A program made the position numbers and the translations under genes. This document shows positions 26,998 to 36,425 of a stretch of 64,000 bases of DNA, piece by piece. Within the stretch, counting starts at the first letter, position 1; the number at the start of each line of letters is the position of its first letter. Under the pieces are notes generated by a model that saw only the letters and a program-made list of their open reading frames with translations, was not told where the DNA came from and ran no database searches. The stretch is from Escherichia boydii (GTDB lineage Bacteria > Pseudomonadota > Gammaproteobacteria > Enterobacterales > Enterobacteriaceae), in NCBI GenBank assembly GCA_041890495.1, contig CP169086.1:2108001-2172000 (forward strand). Reading direction: 5' to 3'.

Positions 26998-27516
26998 ATG
27001 CGCTATTCAGCTTTAACGCTTTTCGTGCCCTGCGCGCTGGTGCTCAGCGCCTGTACCACCACGGTCACGCCTGCCTTTAAGGATATCGGTACCCGCAGCG
27101 GCCCCTGCATTGAGGGCGGCCCGGACACCGTGGCGCAGCAGTTCTATGATTATCGCATTCAGCACCGCAGCAACGATCTCACCGGCCTGCGCCCGTATCT
27201 GAGCGATGGCCTGGCAAAATTGCTTAACGATGCCACCCGCGATCCACAGCATAACGCCCTGCTGAAATCCGATCCGTTCTCCAGCCGCACCACGCTGCCG
27301 GACAGCGCCGAAGTGGCGAGCGCGTCAACCATCCCGAATACCGATGCCCGCAATATTCCGCTGCGCGTGAAGCTGACGCAGGGAACCCAAACCTGGCAGG
27401 ATGAAGTGCTGATGATCCGTGAAGGACAGTGCTGGGCGGTAGACGATGTGCGTTACTTAGGCGGTAGCGTTCATGCCACGGCGGGTACGCTCCGTCAGTC
27501 CATCGAGAATCGCTAA
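26998..27516 (+). CDS. ybjP: lipoprotein YbjP
   Basis: A 172-residue predicted lipoprotein with lipobox LVLSAC (Cys19). The rest is a soluble domain of unknown function (DUF3828-like). Length matches E. coli YbjP (171). AAGGAAA precedes the ATG. It lies alone between divergent ybjQ and the art operon. Confidence 0.9.
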   Translation: MRYSALTLFVPCALVLSACTTTVTPAFKDIGTRSGPCIEGGPDTVAQQFYDYRIQHRSNDLTGLRPYLSDGLAKLLNDATRDPQHNALLKSDPFSSRTTLPDSAEVASASTIPNTDARNIPLRVKLTQGTQTWQDEVLMIREGQCWAVDDVRYLGGSVHATAGTLRQSIENR

Positions 27517-27661
27517 CGCCTTGATCAACCAATAAACCCCCGTAAATTGTCCGGCATTTCGTGAGGAATGCCGACATTTATGCTCGCCGACCACCGCCCC
27601 CGTTATTTTGTGCTATGTTTATTGAATAATGCGCTTTGCTTTTAACTTTTAAAGCAGAAAT

Positions 27662-27679
27662 ATTGCATAATTATTCTGT
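27662..27679. promoter_or_regulatory. possible ArgR box upstream of artP
   Basis: ATTGCATAATTATTCTGT resembles the 18-bp ARG-box consensus (TGAAT/ATTCA arms). No well-matched second box at the usual 3-bp spacing is visible, so the call is weak. Confidence 0.4.
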
Positions 27680-27734
27680 CAAAGGTACTATCTTCGACCT
27701 CAATAGCTATCAGACTGCCAGTATACGAGTGTCA

Positions 27735-28463
27735 ATGAGTATTCAATTAAACGGCATTAATTGCTTCTACGGCGCGCATCAGGCGCTGTTCGATATCACG
27801 CTGGATTGCCCACAGGGCGAAACGCTGGTGTTACTTGGCCCCAGCGGCGCGGGTAAAAGCTCGCTGCTGCGTGTACTCAATCTGCTTGAGATGCCGCGCT
27901 CCGGTACGCTCAACATTGCAGGCAACCATTTCGATTTCACCAAAACACCCTCTGACAAAGCGATTCGCGATTTGCGTCGTAACGTTGGCATGGTGTTTCA
28001 GCAATACAACCTGTGGCCGCATCTGACCGTGCAGCAAAACCTGATTGAAGCGCCCTGCCGTGTACTGGGGTTGAGTAAAGATCAGGCGCTGGCCCGTGCA
28101 GAAAAACTGCTGGAACGTCTGCGTCTCAAACCTTATAGCGATCGTTACCCGCTGCATCTTTCTGGTGGTCAGCAGCAGCGTGTTGCTATTGCCCGTGCGT
28201 TGATGATGGAACCGCAGGTACTGCTGTTCGATGAACCGACCGCCGCACTGGACCCGGAAATTACGGCACAAATCGTCAGCATCATTCGTGAGCTGGCAGA
28301 AACGAATATTACCCAGGTGATCGTCACCCACGAAGTTGAAGTGGCGCGTAAAACCGCCAGCCGAGTGGTGTATATGGAAAATGGTCATATCGTAGAACAA
28401 GGCGACGCGAGCTGCTTTACCGAGCCGCAAACCGAAGCATTTAAAAACTATCTCTCTCACTAA
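27735..28463 (+). CDS. artP: arginine ABC transporter ATP-binding protein ArtP
   Basis: A 242-residue ABC ATPase. Motifs are Walker [11 protein letters not shown]-loop QQYNLWP, signature [15 protein letters not shown], Walker [14 protein letters not shown] and the H-loop His in IVTHE. It powers arginine uptake through ArtQ-ArtM with ArtI or ArtJ as binding protein. The ATG at 27735 gives the standard length; an in-frame upstream ATG would add 33 residues. First gene of artPIQM and apparently identical to E. coli. Confidence 0.97.
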
Positions 28464-28480
28464 GATTCGGGATAACAACA

Positions 28481-29212
28481 ATGAAAAAAGTTCTGATTGC
28501 CGCGTTAATTGCAGGTTTTAGTCTTTCCGCCACAGCTGCCGAAACCATTCGTTTTGCTACCGAAGCCTCCTATCCTCCGTTTGAATCGATTGATGCAAAC
28601 AACCAGATCGTTGGTTTTGACGTCGACCTGGCACAAGCGCTGTGTAAAGAGATTGATGCAACCTGCACTTTCTCTAACCAGGCGTTTGACAGCCTGATCC
28701 CAAGCCTGAAATTCCGTCGCGTAGAAGCCGTGATGGCGGGCATGGATATCACTCCGGAGCGTGAAAAGCAGGTGCTGTTTACCACCCCGTACTATGACAA
28801 CTCTGCCCTGTTTGTGGGTCAGCAAGGCAAATACACCAGTGTTGATCAGCTGAAAGGAAAAAAAGTCGGCGTACAGAACGGGACGACACACCAGAAATTC
28901 ATTATGGATAAGCACCCGGAAATCACTACCGTTCCGTATGACAGCTACCAGAACGCAAAACTGGATCTGCAAAACGGGCGTATCGACGGCGTCTTCGGTG
29001 ACACCGCAGTGGTCACTGAGTGGCTGAAAGATAACCCGAAACTGGCGGCGGTGGGCGACAAAGTGACCGATAAAGATTACTTCGGCACTGGCCTCGGCAT
29101 CGCGGTACGTCAGGGCAACACTGAGCTGCAGCAGAAACTCAACACTGCGCTGGAAAAAGTGAAGAAAGATGGCACTTACGAAACCATCTACAACAAATGG
29201 TTCCAGAAGTAA
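28481..29212 (+). CDS. artI: arginine ABC transporter periplasmic binding protein ArtI
   Basis: A 243-residue solute-binding protein (SBP_bac_3) with a 19-residue signal peptide (ATA|AETIRF). The ligand site region includes ASYPPFES and FGDTAVV. It delivers basic amino acids to ArtQM. It lies 17 bp after artP. Compared with its paralogue ArtJ 2.3 kb away, it appears identical to the K-12 protein while ArtJ does not. Confidence 0.96.
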   Translation: MKKVLIAALIAGFSLSATAAETIRFATEASYPPFESIDANNQIVGFDVDLAQALCKEIDATCTFSNQAFDSLIPSLKFRRVEAVMAGMDITPEREKQVLFTTPYYDNSALFVGQQGKYTSVDQLKGKKVGVQNGTTHQKFIMDKHPEITTVPYDSYQNAKLDLQNGRIDGVFGDTAVVTEWLKDNPKLAAVGDKVTDKDYFGTGLGIAVRQGNTELQQKLNTALEKVKKDGTYETIYNKWFQK

Positions 29213-29218
29213 TTCCTG

Positions 29219-29935
29219 ATGAATGAATTTTTTCCTTTAGCAAGCGCCGCCGGGATGACCGTCGGCCTTGCCGTTTGTGCATTGATTGTCGGGCTGGCGC
29301 TGGCGATGTTCTTTGCGGTATGGGAGTCGGCAAAATGGCGTCCTGTCGCGTGGGCAGGTTCAGCGCTGGTAACCATTCTGCGTGGCCTGCCAGAAATTCT
29401 GGTGGTGCTGTTTATCTATTTTGGCTCCTCGCAGCTGCTGCTGACGCTTTCGGATGGCTTCACTATCAATCTTGGGTTCGTGCAGATCCCAGTGCAGATG
29501 GACATTGAGAACTTCGACGTTAGCCCGTTCCTTTGTGGTGTCATCGCTCTGTCACTGCTGTATGCCGCCTATGCCTCGCAAACGCTTCGGGGCGCGTTGA
29601 AAGCGGTGCCGGTGGGTCAGTGGGAGTCTGGTCAGGCGCTGGGGCTGTCGAAATCGGCTATCTTTTTCCGTCTGGTGATGCCGCAGATGTGGCGTCATGC
29701 GCTGCCTGGCCTCGGTAACCAGTGGCTGGTGCTGCTGAAAGATACCGCGCTGGTCAGTTTGATTAGTGTGAATGATTTAATGCTGCAAACAAAAAGCATC
29801 GCTACTCGTACCCAGGAACCATTTACCTGGTACATTGTGGCGGCGGCGATTTACCTGGTGATCACCCTGCTCAGTCAGTACATTCTCAAACGCATTGACC
29901 TGCGCGCGACACGTTTTGAGCGGAGGCCCAGCTAA
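29219..29935 (+). CDS. artQ: arginine ABC transporter permease ArtQ
   Basis: A 238-residue inner-membrane permease of the HisMQ family with about five transmembrane helices. The EAA loop is near [19 protein letters not shown]. It pairs with ArtM. One-base overlap with artM (TAATG). Confidence 0.96.
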
Positions 29936-30603
29936 TGTTTGAGTATTTACCCGAACTGATGAAAGGGCTACACACCAGCCTGACGCTAACCGTTGCCTCG
30001 CTGATTGTGGCACTGATTCTGGCATTGATTTTTACCATCATCCTGACGCTGAAAACGCCGGTGCTGGTGTGGCTGGTGCGGGGTTATATCACGCTGTTTA
30101 CCGGTACGCCGCTGCTGGTGCAGATCTTCCTGATTTATTACGGGCCGGGCCAGTTTCCGACTTTGCAGGAGTATCCGGCACTGTGGCATTTGTTGTCAGA
30201 ACCGTGGTTATGTGCGCTGATTGCGTTGTCGCTGAATAGTGCGGCGTATACCACGCAGCTGTTTTACGGTGCAATTCGTGCGATCCCGGAAGGTCAGTGG
30301 CAGTCCTGTAGCGCCCTGGGAATGAGCAAAAAAGATACGCTGGCGATCCTGCTGCCGTATGCCTTTAAACGCTCGCTCTCTTCTTATTCCAACGAAGTGG
30401 TGCTGGTATTCAAAAGTACCTCTCTGGCATACACCATTACGCTGATGGAAGTGATGGGATACAGCCAGTTGTTGTACGGACGCACCTACGATGTAATGGT
30501 GTTCGGTGCGGCAGGGATTATTTACCTGGTCGTTAACGGCCTGCTGACGCTGATGATGCGTCTGATCGAGCGTAGAGCATTAGCGTTTGAGCGCAGAAAT
30601 TAA
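29935..30603 (+). CDS. artM: arginine ABC transporter permease ArtM
   Basis: A 222-residue permease, partner of ArtQ. The EAA loop is CSALGMSKKDTLAILLPYA. Length equals E. coli ArtM. Last gene of the operon, followed by a strong terminator. Confidence 0.96.
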   Translation: MFEYLPELMKGLHTSLTLTVASLIVALILALIFTIILTLKTPVLVWLVRGYITLFTGTPLLVQIFLIYYGPGQFPTLQEYPALWHLLSEPWLCALIALSLNSAAYTTQLFYGAIRAIPEGQWQSCSALGMSKKDTLAILLPYAFKRSLSSYSNEVVLVFKSTSLAYTITLMEVMGYSQLLYGRTYDVMVFGAAGIIYLVVNGLLTLMMRLIERRALAFERRN

Positions 30604-30632
30604 CCACGCGAATGCATAAAACGGTATTCATA

Positions 30633-30667
30633 GAGCGGGTAACCTGATGGGTTATCCGCTTTTTTTA
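30633..30667 (+). terminator. Rho-independent terminator after artM
   Basis: AGCGGGTAACC, loop TGAT, GGGTTATCCGCT form a long stem followed by a run of seven T. It ends the artPIQM transcript before the artJ promoter. Confidence 0.9.
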
Positions 30668-30673
30668 TGGTAA

Positions 30674-30712
30674 ATATGATATTTAATCATTTTTATTGCA
30701 TACAAATTCATT
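30674..30712. promoter_or_regulatory. paired ArgR boxes upstream of artJ
   Basis: Two 18-bp ARG-box-like palindromes, ATATGATATTTAATCATT (30674-30691) and ATTGCATACAAATTCATT (30695-30712), are separated by exactly 3 bp, the classic spacing for ArgR hexamer binding. artJ of E. coli is repressed by ArgR with arginine, so conserved control is expected. Confidence 0.75.
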
Positions 30713-30775
30713 AACTGGCATTGTACATCCAGGCCGCAGACACGGCGCATCAATAAGACAGACGGGAGCATTACA

Positions 30776-31507
30776 ATGAAAAAGTTAGTTCTGGCCGCAT
30801 TACTCGCCACCTTCGCCGCTGGCGCATCCGCTGCGGATAAAATCAATTTTGGCGTATCCGCCACCTATCCGCCGTTTGAATCGCTGGATGCCAGCAACCA
30901 GATCGTGGGTTTCGATATCGATCTGGCGAAAGCGCTGTGCAAACAGATGCAGGCCGACTGCACCTTTACTAACCATGCTTTTGACAGCCTGATCCCGTCG
31001 CTGAAGTTCAAAAAATACGACGCGGTTATCTCCGGGATGGACATCACGCCCGAGCGCAGCAAGCAGGTCGCGTTCACCGACCCGTACTACGCCAACTCGG
31101 CGGTGGTGATTGCGAAAAAAGGCGCTTATACCTCTTTCGATCAGCTGAAAGGCAAACGCATCGGGATGGAAAACGGCACCACGCACCAGAAATACCTCCA
31201 GGACAAACACCCGGAAGTGAAAACCGTGGCCTATGACAGCTACCAGAACGCGATTATCGACCTGAAAAATGGCCGTATCGACGGCGTCTTCGGCGACACC
31301 GCCGTGGTGAACGAATGGCTGAAAACCAACCCGCAGCTGGGCACCGCAACGGAAAAAGTGACCGATCCGCAGTACTTCGGCACGGGTCTGGGCATCGCGG
31401 TACGTCCGGATAACAAAGCCCTGCTGGAAAAACTGAACGGTGCGCTGAAGGCGATTAAAGCGGACGGGACGTATCAGAAAATCAGCGAGCAGTGGTTCCC
31501 GCAATAA
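30776..31507 (+). CDS. artJ: arginine-specific periplasmic binding protein ArtJ
   Basis: A 243-residue SBP_bac_3 protein with a 19-residue signal peptide (ASA|ADKINF). It binds L-arginine and feeds ArtPQM. It has its own promoter region with ARG boxes. It differs from K-12 ArtJ at many positions (for example FAAGASA and SLDASNQIVG) while the adjacent artPIQM does not. This points to a changeover of sequence origin between 30.6 and 30.78 kb. Confidence 0.95.
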   Translation: MKKLVLAALLATFAAGASAADKINFGVSATYPPFESLDASNQIVGFDIDLAKALCKQMQADCTFTNHAFDSLIPSLKFKKYDAVISGMDITPERSKQVAFTDPYYANSAVVIAKKGAYTSFDQLKGKRIGMENGTTHQKYLQDKHPEVKTVAYDSYQNAIIDLKNGRIDGVFGDTAVVNEWLKTNPQLGTATEKVTDPQYFGTGLGIAVRPDNKALLEKLNGALKAIKADGTYQKISEQWFPQ

Positions 31508-31511
31508 GCCT

Positions 31512-31582
31512 TTTGCCGGGTGGCTCGGCCTACGGGGGTGGTAATCTGTAGGCCGGGTAAGGCGAAGCCGACACCCGGCAAT
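31512..31582. repeat. BIME: two inverted REP elements
   Basis: TTGCCGGGTGGC...GGCCTACGG and the inverted copy GTAGGCCGGGTAAGGC...CCCGGCAA flank a short spacer. Such REP pairs lie between convergent genes; here artJ and the histidine kinase gene converge on it. Confidence 0.85.
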
Positions 31583-31585
31583 TTC

Positions 31586-33055
31586 TCAAAGCGGCACAAA
31601 GAACCTGAACCGTGCCCCGCTTACCGACTCCATTAGCCTGATCCCGCCCCCGTGCAGCTCCAGCATCCGTTTCACAATCAGCAGCCCTAACCCGCCGCGA
31701 TTCTCTCTCGACGCCTGGGTGTTGAGCGCAGACGGCCGCTGGAACAGATCGTCGCGCAGCGAGGCATCCACGCCCGTTCCGCTGTCGGATACTTCGACCT
31801 GCAGCTGTTCATTTTCCTGCCACACCGCCAGGCGAATTTCTCCGCCGCCAGGCGTATGGCGCATCGCGTTATCCAGCAGGTTGGTCACCACGCGTTCGAT
31901 CATCGACACATCGGCGTTAATCAACGGCAGCGGCCCCGGCACGTCAATATGCAGATTGACCTCTCGCGTGCGGGCGGTAAGTTCAAACTTCTGCGCCACG
32001 TCGGAAATCAGCTCCGCCATCGCGAAACGTTCGCGCTGCGGCTTAATGCCGCCGTGCTCAAGGCGCGCCAGCTCAAACAGCTGCTGCGAAAGATGACGGA
32101 CTTTTTGCCCCTGACGCAGCGCGGTGGCGAGATACTGCTGGTGCTCCTGCGGCGTCAGCGTGGCGGATTTGAGCGACAGGGTTTCGAGATAGCCCAGCAG
32201 GGAGGTCAGCGGCGTGCGGAGATCGTGCGAAATATTGGCGATAAACTCCCGGCGCTGGCGATCGCTGTCGGCCAGCCGATCCCACTGTTGGGTGATTTTG
32301 CGCGCCAGCTCGATAAAGCTGTTGCGCAGGATCGCCACTTCGTCTTTTGCCGCCGCGTCCGGCGTCTGTGCCGCAAGCAGCCTGATTGCGCTCATGCTGT
32401 CCTGCTCCAGCCCGGCCACTTCCACCGTCAGCTGTTTGACCGGGCGCGTGACCCAGTACCAGACCAGCAGCCCTGCCAGCAGCCCAAACAGCGCGACCCA
32501 CAGCAGTGACCACAGGACGGTACTCCACAGCGCCTTGTGCCAGGCCATTTCCGCCAGAGCGTTTGACTCCTCGCCCTGCAAGATAATGTACAGATAGCCT
32601 TTTAGCTCACCGTCCTGCCGCAGCGGCGTGGCGCTGAAGACTTTTTGATTTTGACTGCGCGGATCGTCGCCCAGTACCGGCATGGCGGTGCCGCTCAGGA
32701 AGCTCTGCACCGGAGCCAGATCGATTTTTTGCCGCTGAATATGGCCCGGCGGTGCGGCATCGGCGAGGATATCGCCGTCAGGAGAGATAACGTACAGCTC
32801 AACGCTCGGATTAAAGGTCATCAGCCGGCCAAACAGCGGCTTCAGCGCGCTGCGATCGACCCTGCCCTGCGCGTCCAGGATCGGTTCGCGCTGGACGATC
32901 TGCTGCGCCAGTCCGCCCGACAGACGCTGCACCATCGCGTTACCGTACTGCATGCTGCTGTAGAGCTGGACCGCGCAGGCGACGGCGGCGCAGAGCATCA
33001 TCAGCAGGATGAATAGCAGCGTCAGGCGCTGGCTCAGGCTAAAGCGACGCATCAT
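31586..33055 (-). CDS. two-component sensor histidine kinase
   Basis: A 489-residue EnvZ/BaeS-type kinase. TM1 is about 10-30, a periplasmic sensor about 31-175, TM2 about 178-203, then HAMP, HisKA with phospho-acceptor His277 (ISHDLRTPLTS) and HATPase_c with N (TNLLDNAMRH) and G (SGTGVD, GGLGLLIV) boxes. The first of two adjacent ATGs (33055, 33052) is used. It overlaps the end of the response regulator gene by 17 bp. Signal and targets are unknown. The kinase is absent from this position in E. coli K-12. Confidence 0.9.
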   Translation of the reverse strand: MMRRFSLSQRLTLLFILLMMLCAAVACAVQLYSSMQYGNAMVQRLSGGLAQQIVQREPILDAQGRVDRSALKPLFGRLMTFNPSVELYVISPDGDILADAAPPGHIQRQKIDLAPVQSFLSGTAMPVLGDDPRSQNQKVFSATPLRQDGELKGYLYIILQGEESNALAEMAWHKALWSTVLWSLLWVALFGLLAGLLVWYWVTRPVKQLTVEVAGLEQDSMSAIRLLAAQTPDAAAKDEVAILRNSFIELARKITQQWDRLADSDRQRREFIANISHDLRTPLTSLLGYLETLSLKSATLTPQEHQQYLATALRQGQKVRHLSQQLFELARLEHGGIKPQRERFAMAELISDVAQKFELTARTREVNLHIDVPGPLPLINADVSMIERVVTNLLDNAMRHTPGGGEIRLAVWQENEQLQVEVSDSGTGVDASLRDDLFQRPSALNTQASRENRGGLGLLIVKRMLELHGGGIRLMESVSGARFRFFVPL

Positions 33056-33746
33056 GCTGCGGCTCCGCAAATTTGTAGCCCTTGCCCCAGACGGTGCGAA
33101 TGATCTCCGGCTCGGCGGCGTCCTTTTCAATCTTAATGCGCAGGCGGTTGATATGGGTATTGACTGTGTGCTCGTAGCCTTCGTGCTGGTAGCCCCAGAC
33201 CTGCTCCAGCAGCGCCAGACGGGAGAACACCTCGCCGGGATGACGGGCAAAGAAGTAGAGCAGCTCGAACTCGCGCGGGGTGAGATCCACCACCTGGCCG
33301 TGAAGCAGCACGCTGCGCGCCAGCGGGTCGATGGTCAGACCGTGGGCCTGAATGTGTCCGTCGGTTTGCGCCTGCCCCATCGCCTGCTGGCGGCGGAACA
33401 GCGCTTTGATGCGCGCAATCAGCTCCTGCACGGAGAACGGTTTTGCCAGATAGTCGTCGGCGCCGGTTTCCAGCCCGGTGATGCGGTCAGTTTCGCTGCT
33501 GCGGGCGCTGATGATGATCACCGGCAGGTAGCGCGTCATCTGACGGATGCGTCGGCAAATCTCCAGACCGTCCACGTTGGGCAGCATCAGGTCGAGGATC
33601 ACCGCATCCCACGGCTGTGCTTCAAGACGCTGCAGGGCGTTGCCCCCGTCGGGCTCGTGGGTGATGGCGTAGCCTTCGTCTTCTAAATTGAGTCGCAGAA
33701 GCGCCGCGATATCGTGGTCGTCTTCCACCAGCAGGATCTGCTTCAT
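33039..33746 (-). CDS. OmpR-family response regulator
   Basis: A 235-residue regulator with a receiver domain (acidic pocket EDD at 8-10, phospho-acceptor Asp52 in ILDLMLP, Lys in LAKPF) and a C-terminal winged helix (LTPREFELLYFFARHPGEVFSR, ending GKGYKF). The start at MKQILLVEDD (33746) fits the family; an in-frame ATG at 33764 would add six residues. Upstream in one operon with the kinase. Regulated genes are unknown. Confidence 0.9.
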   Translation of the reverse strand: MKQILLVEDDHDIAALLRLNLEDEGYAITHEPDGGNALQRLEAQPWDAVILDLMLPNVDGLEICRRIRQMTRYLPVIIISARSSETDRITGLETGADDYLAKPFSVQELIARIKALFRRQQAMGQAQTDGHIQAHGLTIDPLARSVLLHGQVVDLTPREFELLYFFARHPGEVFSRLALLEQVWGYQHEGYEHTVNTHINRLRIKIEKDAAEPEIIRTVWGKGYKFAEPQHDASL

Positions 33747-33837
33747 GGGTAAGCCTTCATTCATTTCTTATGACGTAAGCTTACCTGATTTCGCCGGGAT
33801 GAAGAGTTCACATTTTGTTGAACATTGTGCGGAGGTC

Positions 33838-33869
33838 ATGCCGGGTGGCGGCTACGCCTTACCCGGCCT
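33838..33869. repeat. REP element
   Basis: ATGCCGGGTGGCGGCTACGC continuing to CTTACCCGGCC is a typical REP palindrome. It lies at the rlmC 3' end, so the rlmC stop falls within it. Together with the BIME near 31.5 kb it brackets the two-component genes. Confidence 0.85.
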
Positions 33870-34991
33870 GCGGGTTAACAACGTCAGCACTTCATAGTGC
33901 GCGGTATGCGGGAACATATCGAAAAGCTGCACCCGTTCAATACGAAACCCAGGCAGTTCGCGGATATCTTTCGCCATAGTTTGGGCGTTACAGCTGGAGT
34001 AGATGATAAAACGCGGTGCCATCGTTGAGAGATAATCACACAGCGGTTTACCAATGCCGCGGCGCGGCGGGTTAACCAGCACCAGCTCCGGCACATCCCC
34101 CTGAGCGGTGGCAAACTGAGTGGAGTCCAGCGCCTGAAATTGCAAACGCGTTAAGCCCAGTTCAGCGGCTGACTGCTTTGCACAGGCAATGGCCTCTGAT
34201 GCAATTTCGATCCCGGTTAACTGCATGTCAGGCGTCGCGCAGTGTAAACCAAAGCCCCCCACACCGCAGAACAGATCCCACATATGTTTAACCGGCAGCT
34301 GTCGTACCCAGTCGCGCGCGGTGGCGTACAACTGGCTGGCGACCGCCGGATTAGTCTGGAAGAAACTTTGCGGACGGATCCACAGCGGTACGTCATTAAA
34401 ACGCTCCGCCAGTGCCTGTTGTTCGGTCAGGTAGATCTCCGTCTCCCCTTCCATAATCGCCATATGTACCGGCTGAATATTGACGGTAATAACTTTCAGC
34501 TGCGGTAGTTGTTCGTGTAACCACGGCAGCGCCTTACGCAGTTGCGCCAGCTTGGTATCAGAACGCAGTACAAAGCGCAGCATCATGCCTCCATCACTCT
34601 GGCTTTCAGTCAGCAGAATGTATTTCAGTTCGCCACGCTTACGCGCCACGTTGTAGGGCGTTAACCCCGCTCGGGCGATAAACGGTTTTAGCGCCGCAAA
34701 AACGGGCGCAAATGAGGCAGGATAAAGCGGGCAGTCACAAAGGTCTTCTGGTGTGCCATCGCGATGCAGCATACCGAGCAGTGGTTTTTCAACGCTACCA
34801 CTCACCACCATTTTGGCTTTATTACGAAACCCTTGTTCCGGGCCTGACACCGGCGCGCACCATTCCTCAACCGGAAAGTCGGCGAGCAGATTTTTAAGAT
34901 CGGCGGTTTTAGCGGAGAGTTGCTCTGGAATCGGCTGCATTATCCACTGACAGGAACGACAGCGACCCGCGTCGTAAAGTGCGCACTGCAT
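33852..34991 (-). CDS. rlmC: 23S rRNA (uracil(747)-C(5))-methyltransferase RlmC
   Basis: A 379-residue RumB/RlmC enzyme that uses SAM to make m5U747. The N-terminal cysteines (CALYDAGRCRSCQW) and a later Cys-pair bind a 4Fe-4S cluster. The SAM motif is DLFCGVGGFGLHC; the nucleophilic Cys is in SSCNAQT. The protein matches K-12 RlmC from memory up to YEVLTLL, but the end reads TRRPGKA rather than VKQ, and the stop lies within the REP. This is a likely junction between the two sequence types. Confidence 0.95.
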   Translation of the reverse strand: MQCALYDAGRCRSCQWIMQPIPEQLSAKTADLKNLLADFPVEEWCAPVSGPEQGFRNKAKMVVSGSVEKPLLGMLHRDGTPEDLCDCPLYPASFAPVFAALKPFIARAGLTPYNVARKRGELKYILLTESQSDGGMMLRFVLRSDTKLAQLRKALPWLHEQLPQLKVITVNIQPVHMAIMEGETEIYLTEQQALAERFNDVPLWIRPQSFFQTNPAVASQLYATARDWVRQLPVKHMWDLFCGVGGFGLHCATPDMQLTGIEIASEAIACAKQSAAELGLTRLQFQALDSTQFATAQGDVPELVLVNPPRRGIGKPLCDYLSTMAPRFIIYSSCNAQTMAKDIRELPGFRIERVQLFDMFPHTAHYEVLTLLTRRPGKA

Positions 34992-35031
34992 ACATTGACC
35001 TTCACATCATCAGGGGCGACGATTATACACA

Positions 35032-35520
35032 TTATTGCAACTGGAAGAACCGCCGACTGGTCGAGGGAACGAACAGCAGCATCAGGATGAGCATATCCGG
35101 CAGCTTCTGCAGCATCAGGCTATGGAAGATTTCACGTTTTGATTCACCGGGAATGCTGAACAGCTCCGGATAACCGTACCCCAGCGAAGCCGCCCACAAG
35201 TAACTTGCGGCGGTGATTTGTGTCAGCAGATATAGCCAGCGCGCCCAGCGACGCCCTTTCACCAGTGAAAACGCACACCAGATCTCAATGAAAACCAGCA
35301 CCAGACTGCTTAAAAAGACCAGCGTTAAACTCCAGGTTTGTACGCTGCGATGAATGAACTCGCCAATACCGCGCACGCCCAGCGTATTGAAAATCATCAG
35401 CACGTCGAGGCCACGGATCATAATAATGGCGAGCGCCGCCACCTGCACCAGCGCAGGCACATTCAGGCGAGCATGAGATGAAGATGTTTTCTTAAAAAAT
35501 CCCAACGTTTCGTCTTCCAT
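35032..35520 (-). CDS. ybjO: DUF2593 inner-membrane protein YbjO
   Basis: A 162-residue protein with about four hydrophobic segments (roughly 22-40, 58-78, 92-115 and 130-150). Size and sequence match E. coli YbjO, of unknown function. It lies between rlmC and the pot operon on the same strand. Confidence 0.92.
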   Translation of the reverse strand: MEDETLGFFKKTSSSHARLNVPALVQVAALAIIMIRGLDVLMIFNTLGVRGIGEFIHRSVQTWSLTLVFLSSLVLVFIEIWCAFSLVKGRRWARWLYLLTQITAASYLWAASLGYGYPELFSIPGESKREIFHSLMLQKLPDMLILMLLFVPSTSRRFFQLQ

Positions 35521-35579
35521 GAAAACAATGCCGCGACATGCGCGGCATTATGTAGCCAGGTTGGCAAATTTTAGTGTCT

Positions 35580-36425
35580 TCAGCCACGTCTTGCACGCTG
35601 GATGTCGCGTATCCGCTGTTTTTCTGCGCGAGCCATCAGATACCAGGCGATAAATCCGACAATTCCGACCGCGCCGAGGATCAATGTTGCCAGGGCGTTG
35701 ATTTCCGGATTCACCCCCATCCGCACGCTGGAAAAGACCAGCATCGGTAACGTGGTGGCTCCCGGCCCGGAAACAAAGCTGGCGATCACCAGATCATCAA
35801 GCGACAAAGTAAAAGCCAGTAACCAGCCAGAAATGATCGCGGGCATGATCATCGGTAGCGTAATGACGAAAAACACTTTCAGCGGCGTCGCACCGAGATC
35901 CATCGCTGCTTCTTCTATCGAGCGATCCAGTTCCCGCAATCTTGAAGAAATAACGACCGCCACATAAGCCGTACAAAAAGTGACATGCGCCAGCCAGATG
36001 GTGAGCATACCGCGGTCCGCAGGCCAGCCAATGGCATGAGCAAGCGCGACGAATAATAACAACAGCGACAAGCCCGTGATGACATCTGGCATTACCAGCG
36101 GCGCGGTGATCATAAAGGCAAAGCCATTTGATCCGCGAAACCTGCCAAAGCGCACCAGCACCACCGCCGCAATAGTTCCGAGGATCGCCGCCGCCGTCGC
36201 CGCACAGGCCGCAATTGTCAGACTTAAACCAACCGCACTCATCATCGCGTCATCGCGCAATAACTCACCATACCAGCGCGTTGACCAGCCGGCCCACACC
36301 GTCACCAGCTTCGAGCTGTTAAACGAATAGATAACCAGCATCAGCATTGGCGCGTAGAGAAAGGTAAAGCCCAGCAGCAAAATCACAATCCGCCAGGGCG
36401 AACGAACTACCGGTAAATTATTCAT
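35580..36425 (-). CDS. potI: putrescine ABC transporter permease PotI
   Basis: A 281-residue permease with about six transmembrane helices and an EAA-type loop (EEAAMDLGATPLKVFFVITLP). With PotH it forms the putrescine channel. The ATG at 36425 overlaps the potH stop (ATGA) and gives the K-12 length. Confidence 0.96.
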   Translation of the reverse strand: MNNLPVVRSPWRIVILLLGFTFLYAPMLMLVIYSFNSSKLVTVWAGWSTRWYGELLRDDAMMSAVGLSLTIAACAATAAAILGTIAAVVLVRFGRFRGSNGFAFMITAPLVMPDVITGLSLLLLFVALAHAIGWPADRGMLTIWLAHVTFCTAYVAVVISSRLRELDRSIEEAAMDLGATPLKVFFVITLPMIMPAIISGWLLAFTLSLDDLVIASFVSGPGATTLPMLVFSSVRMGVNPEINALATLILGAVGIVGFIAWYLMARAEKQRIRDIQRARRG

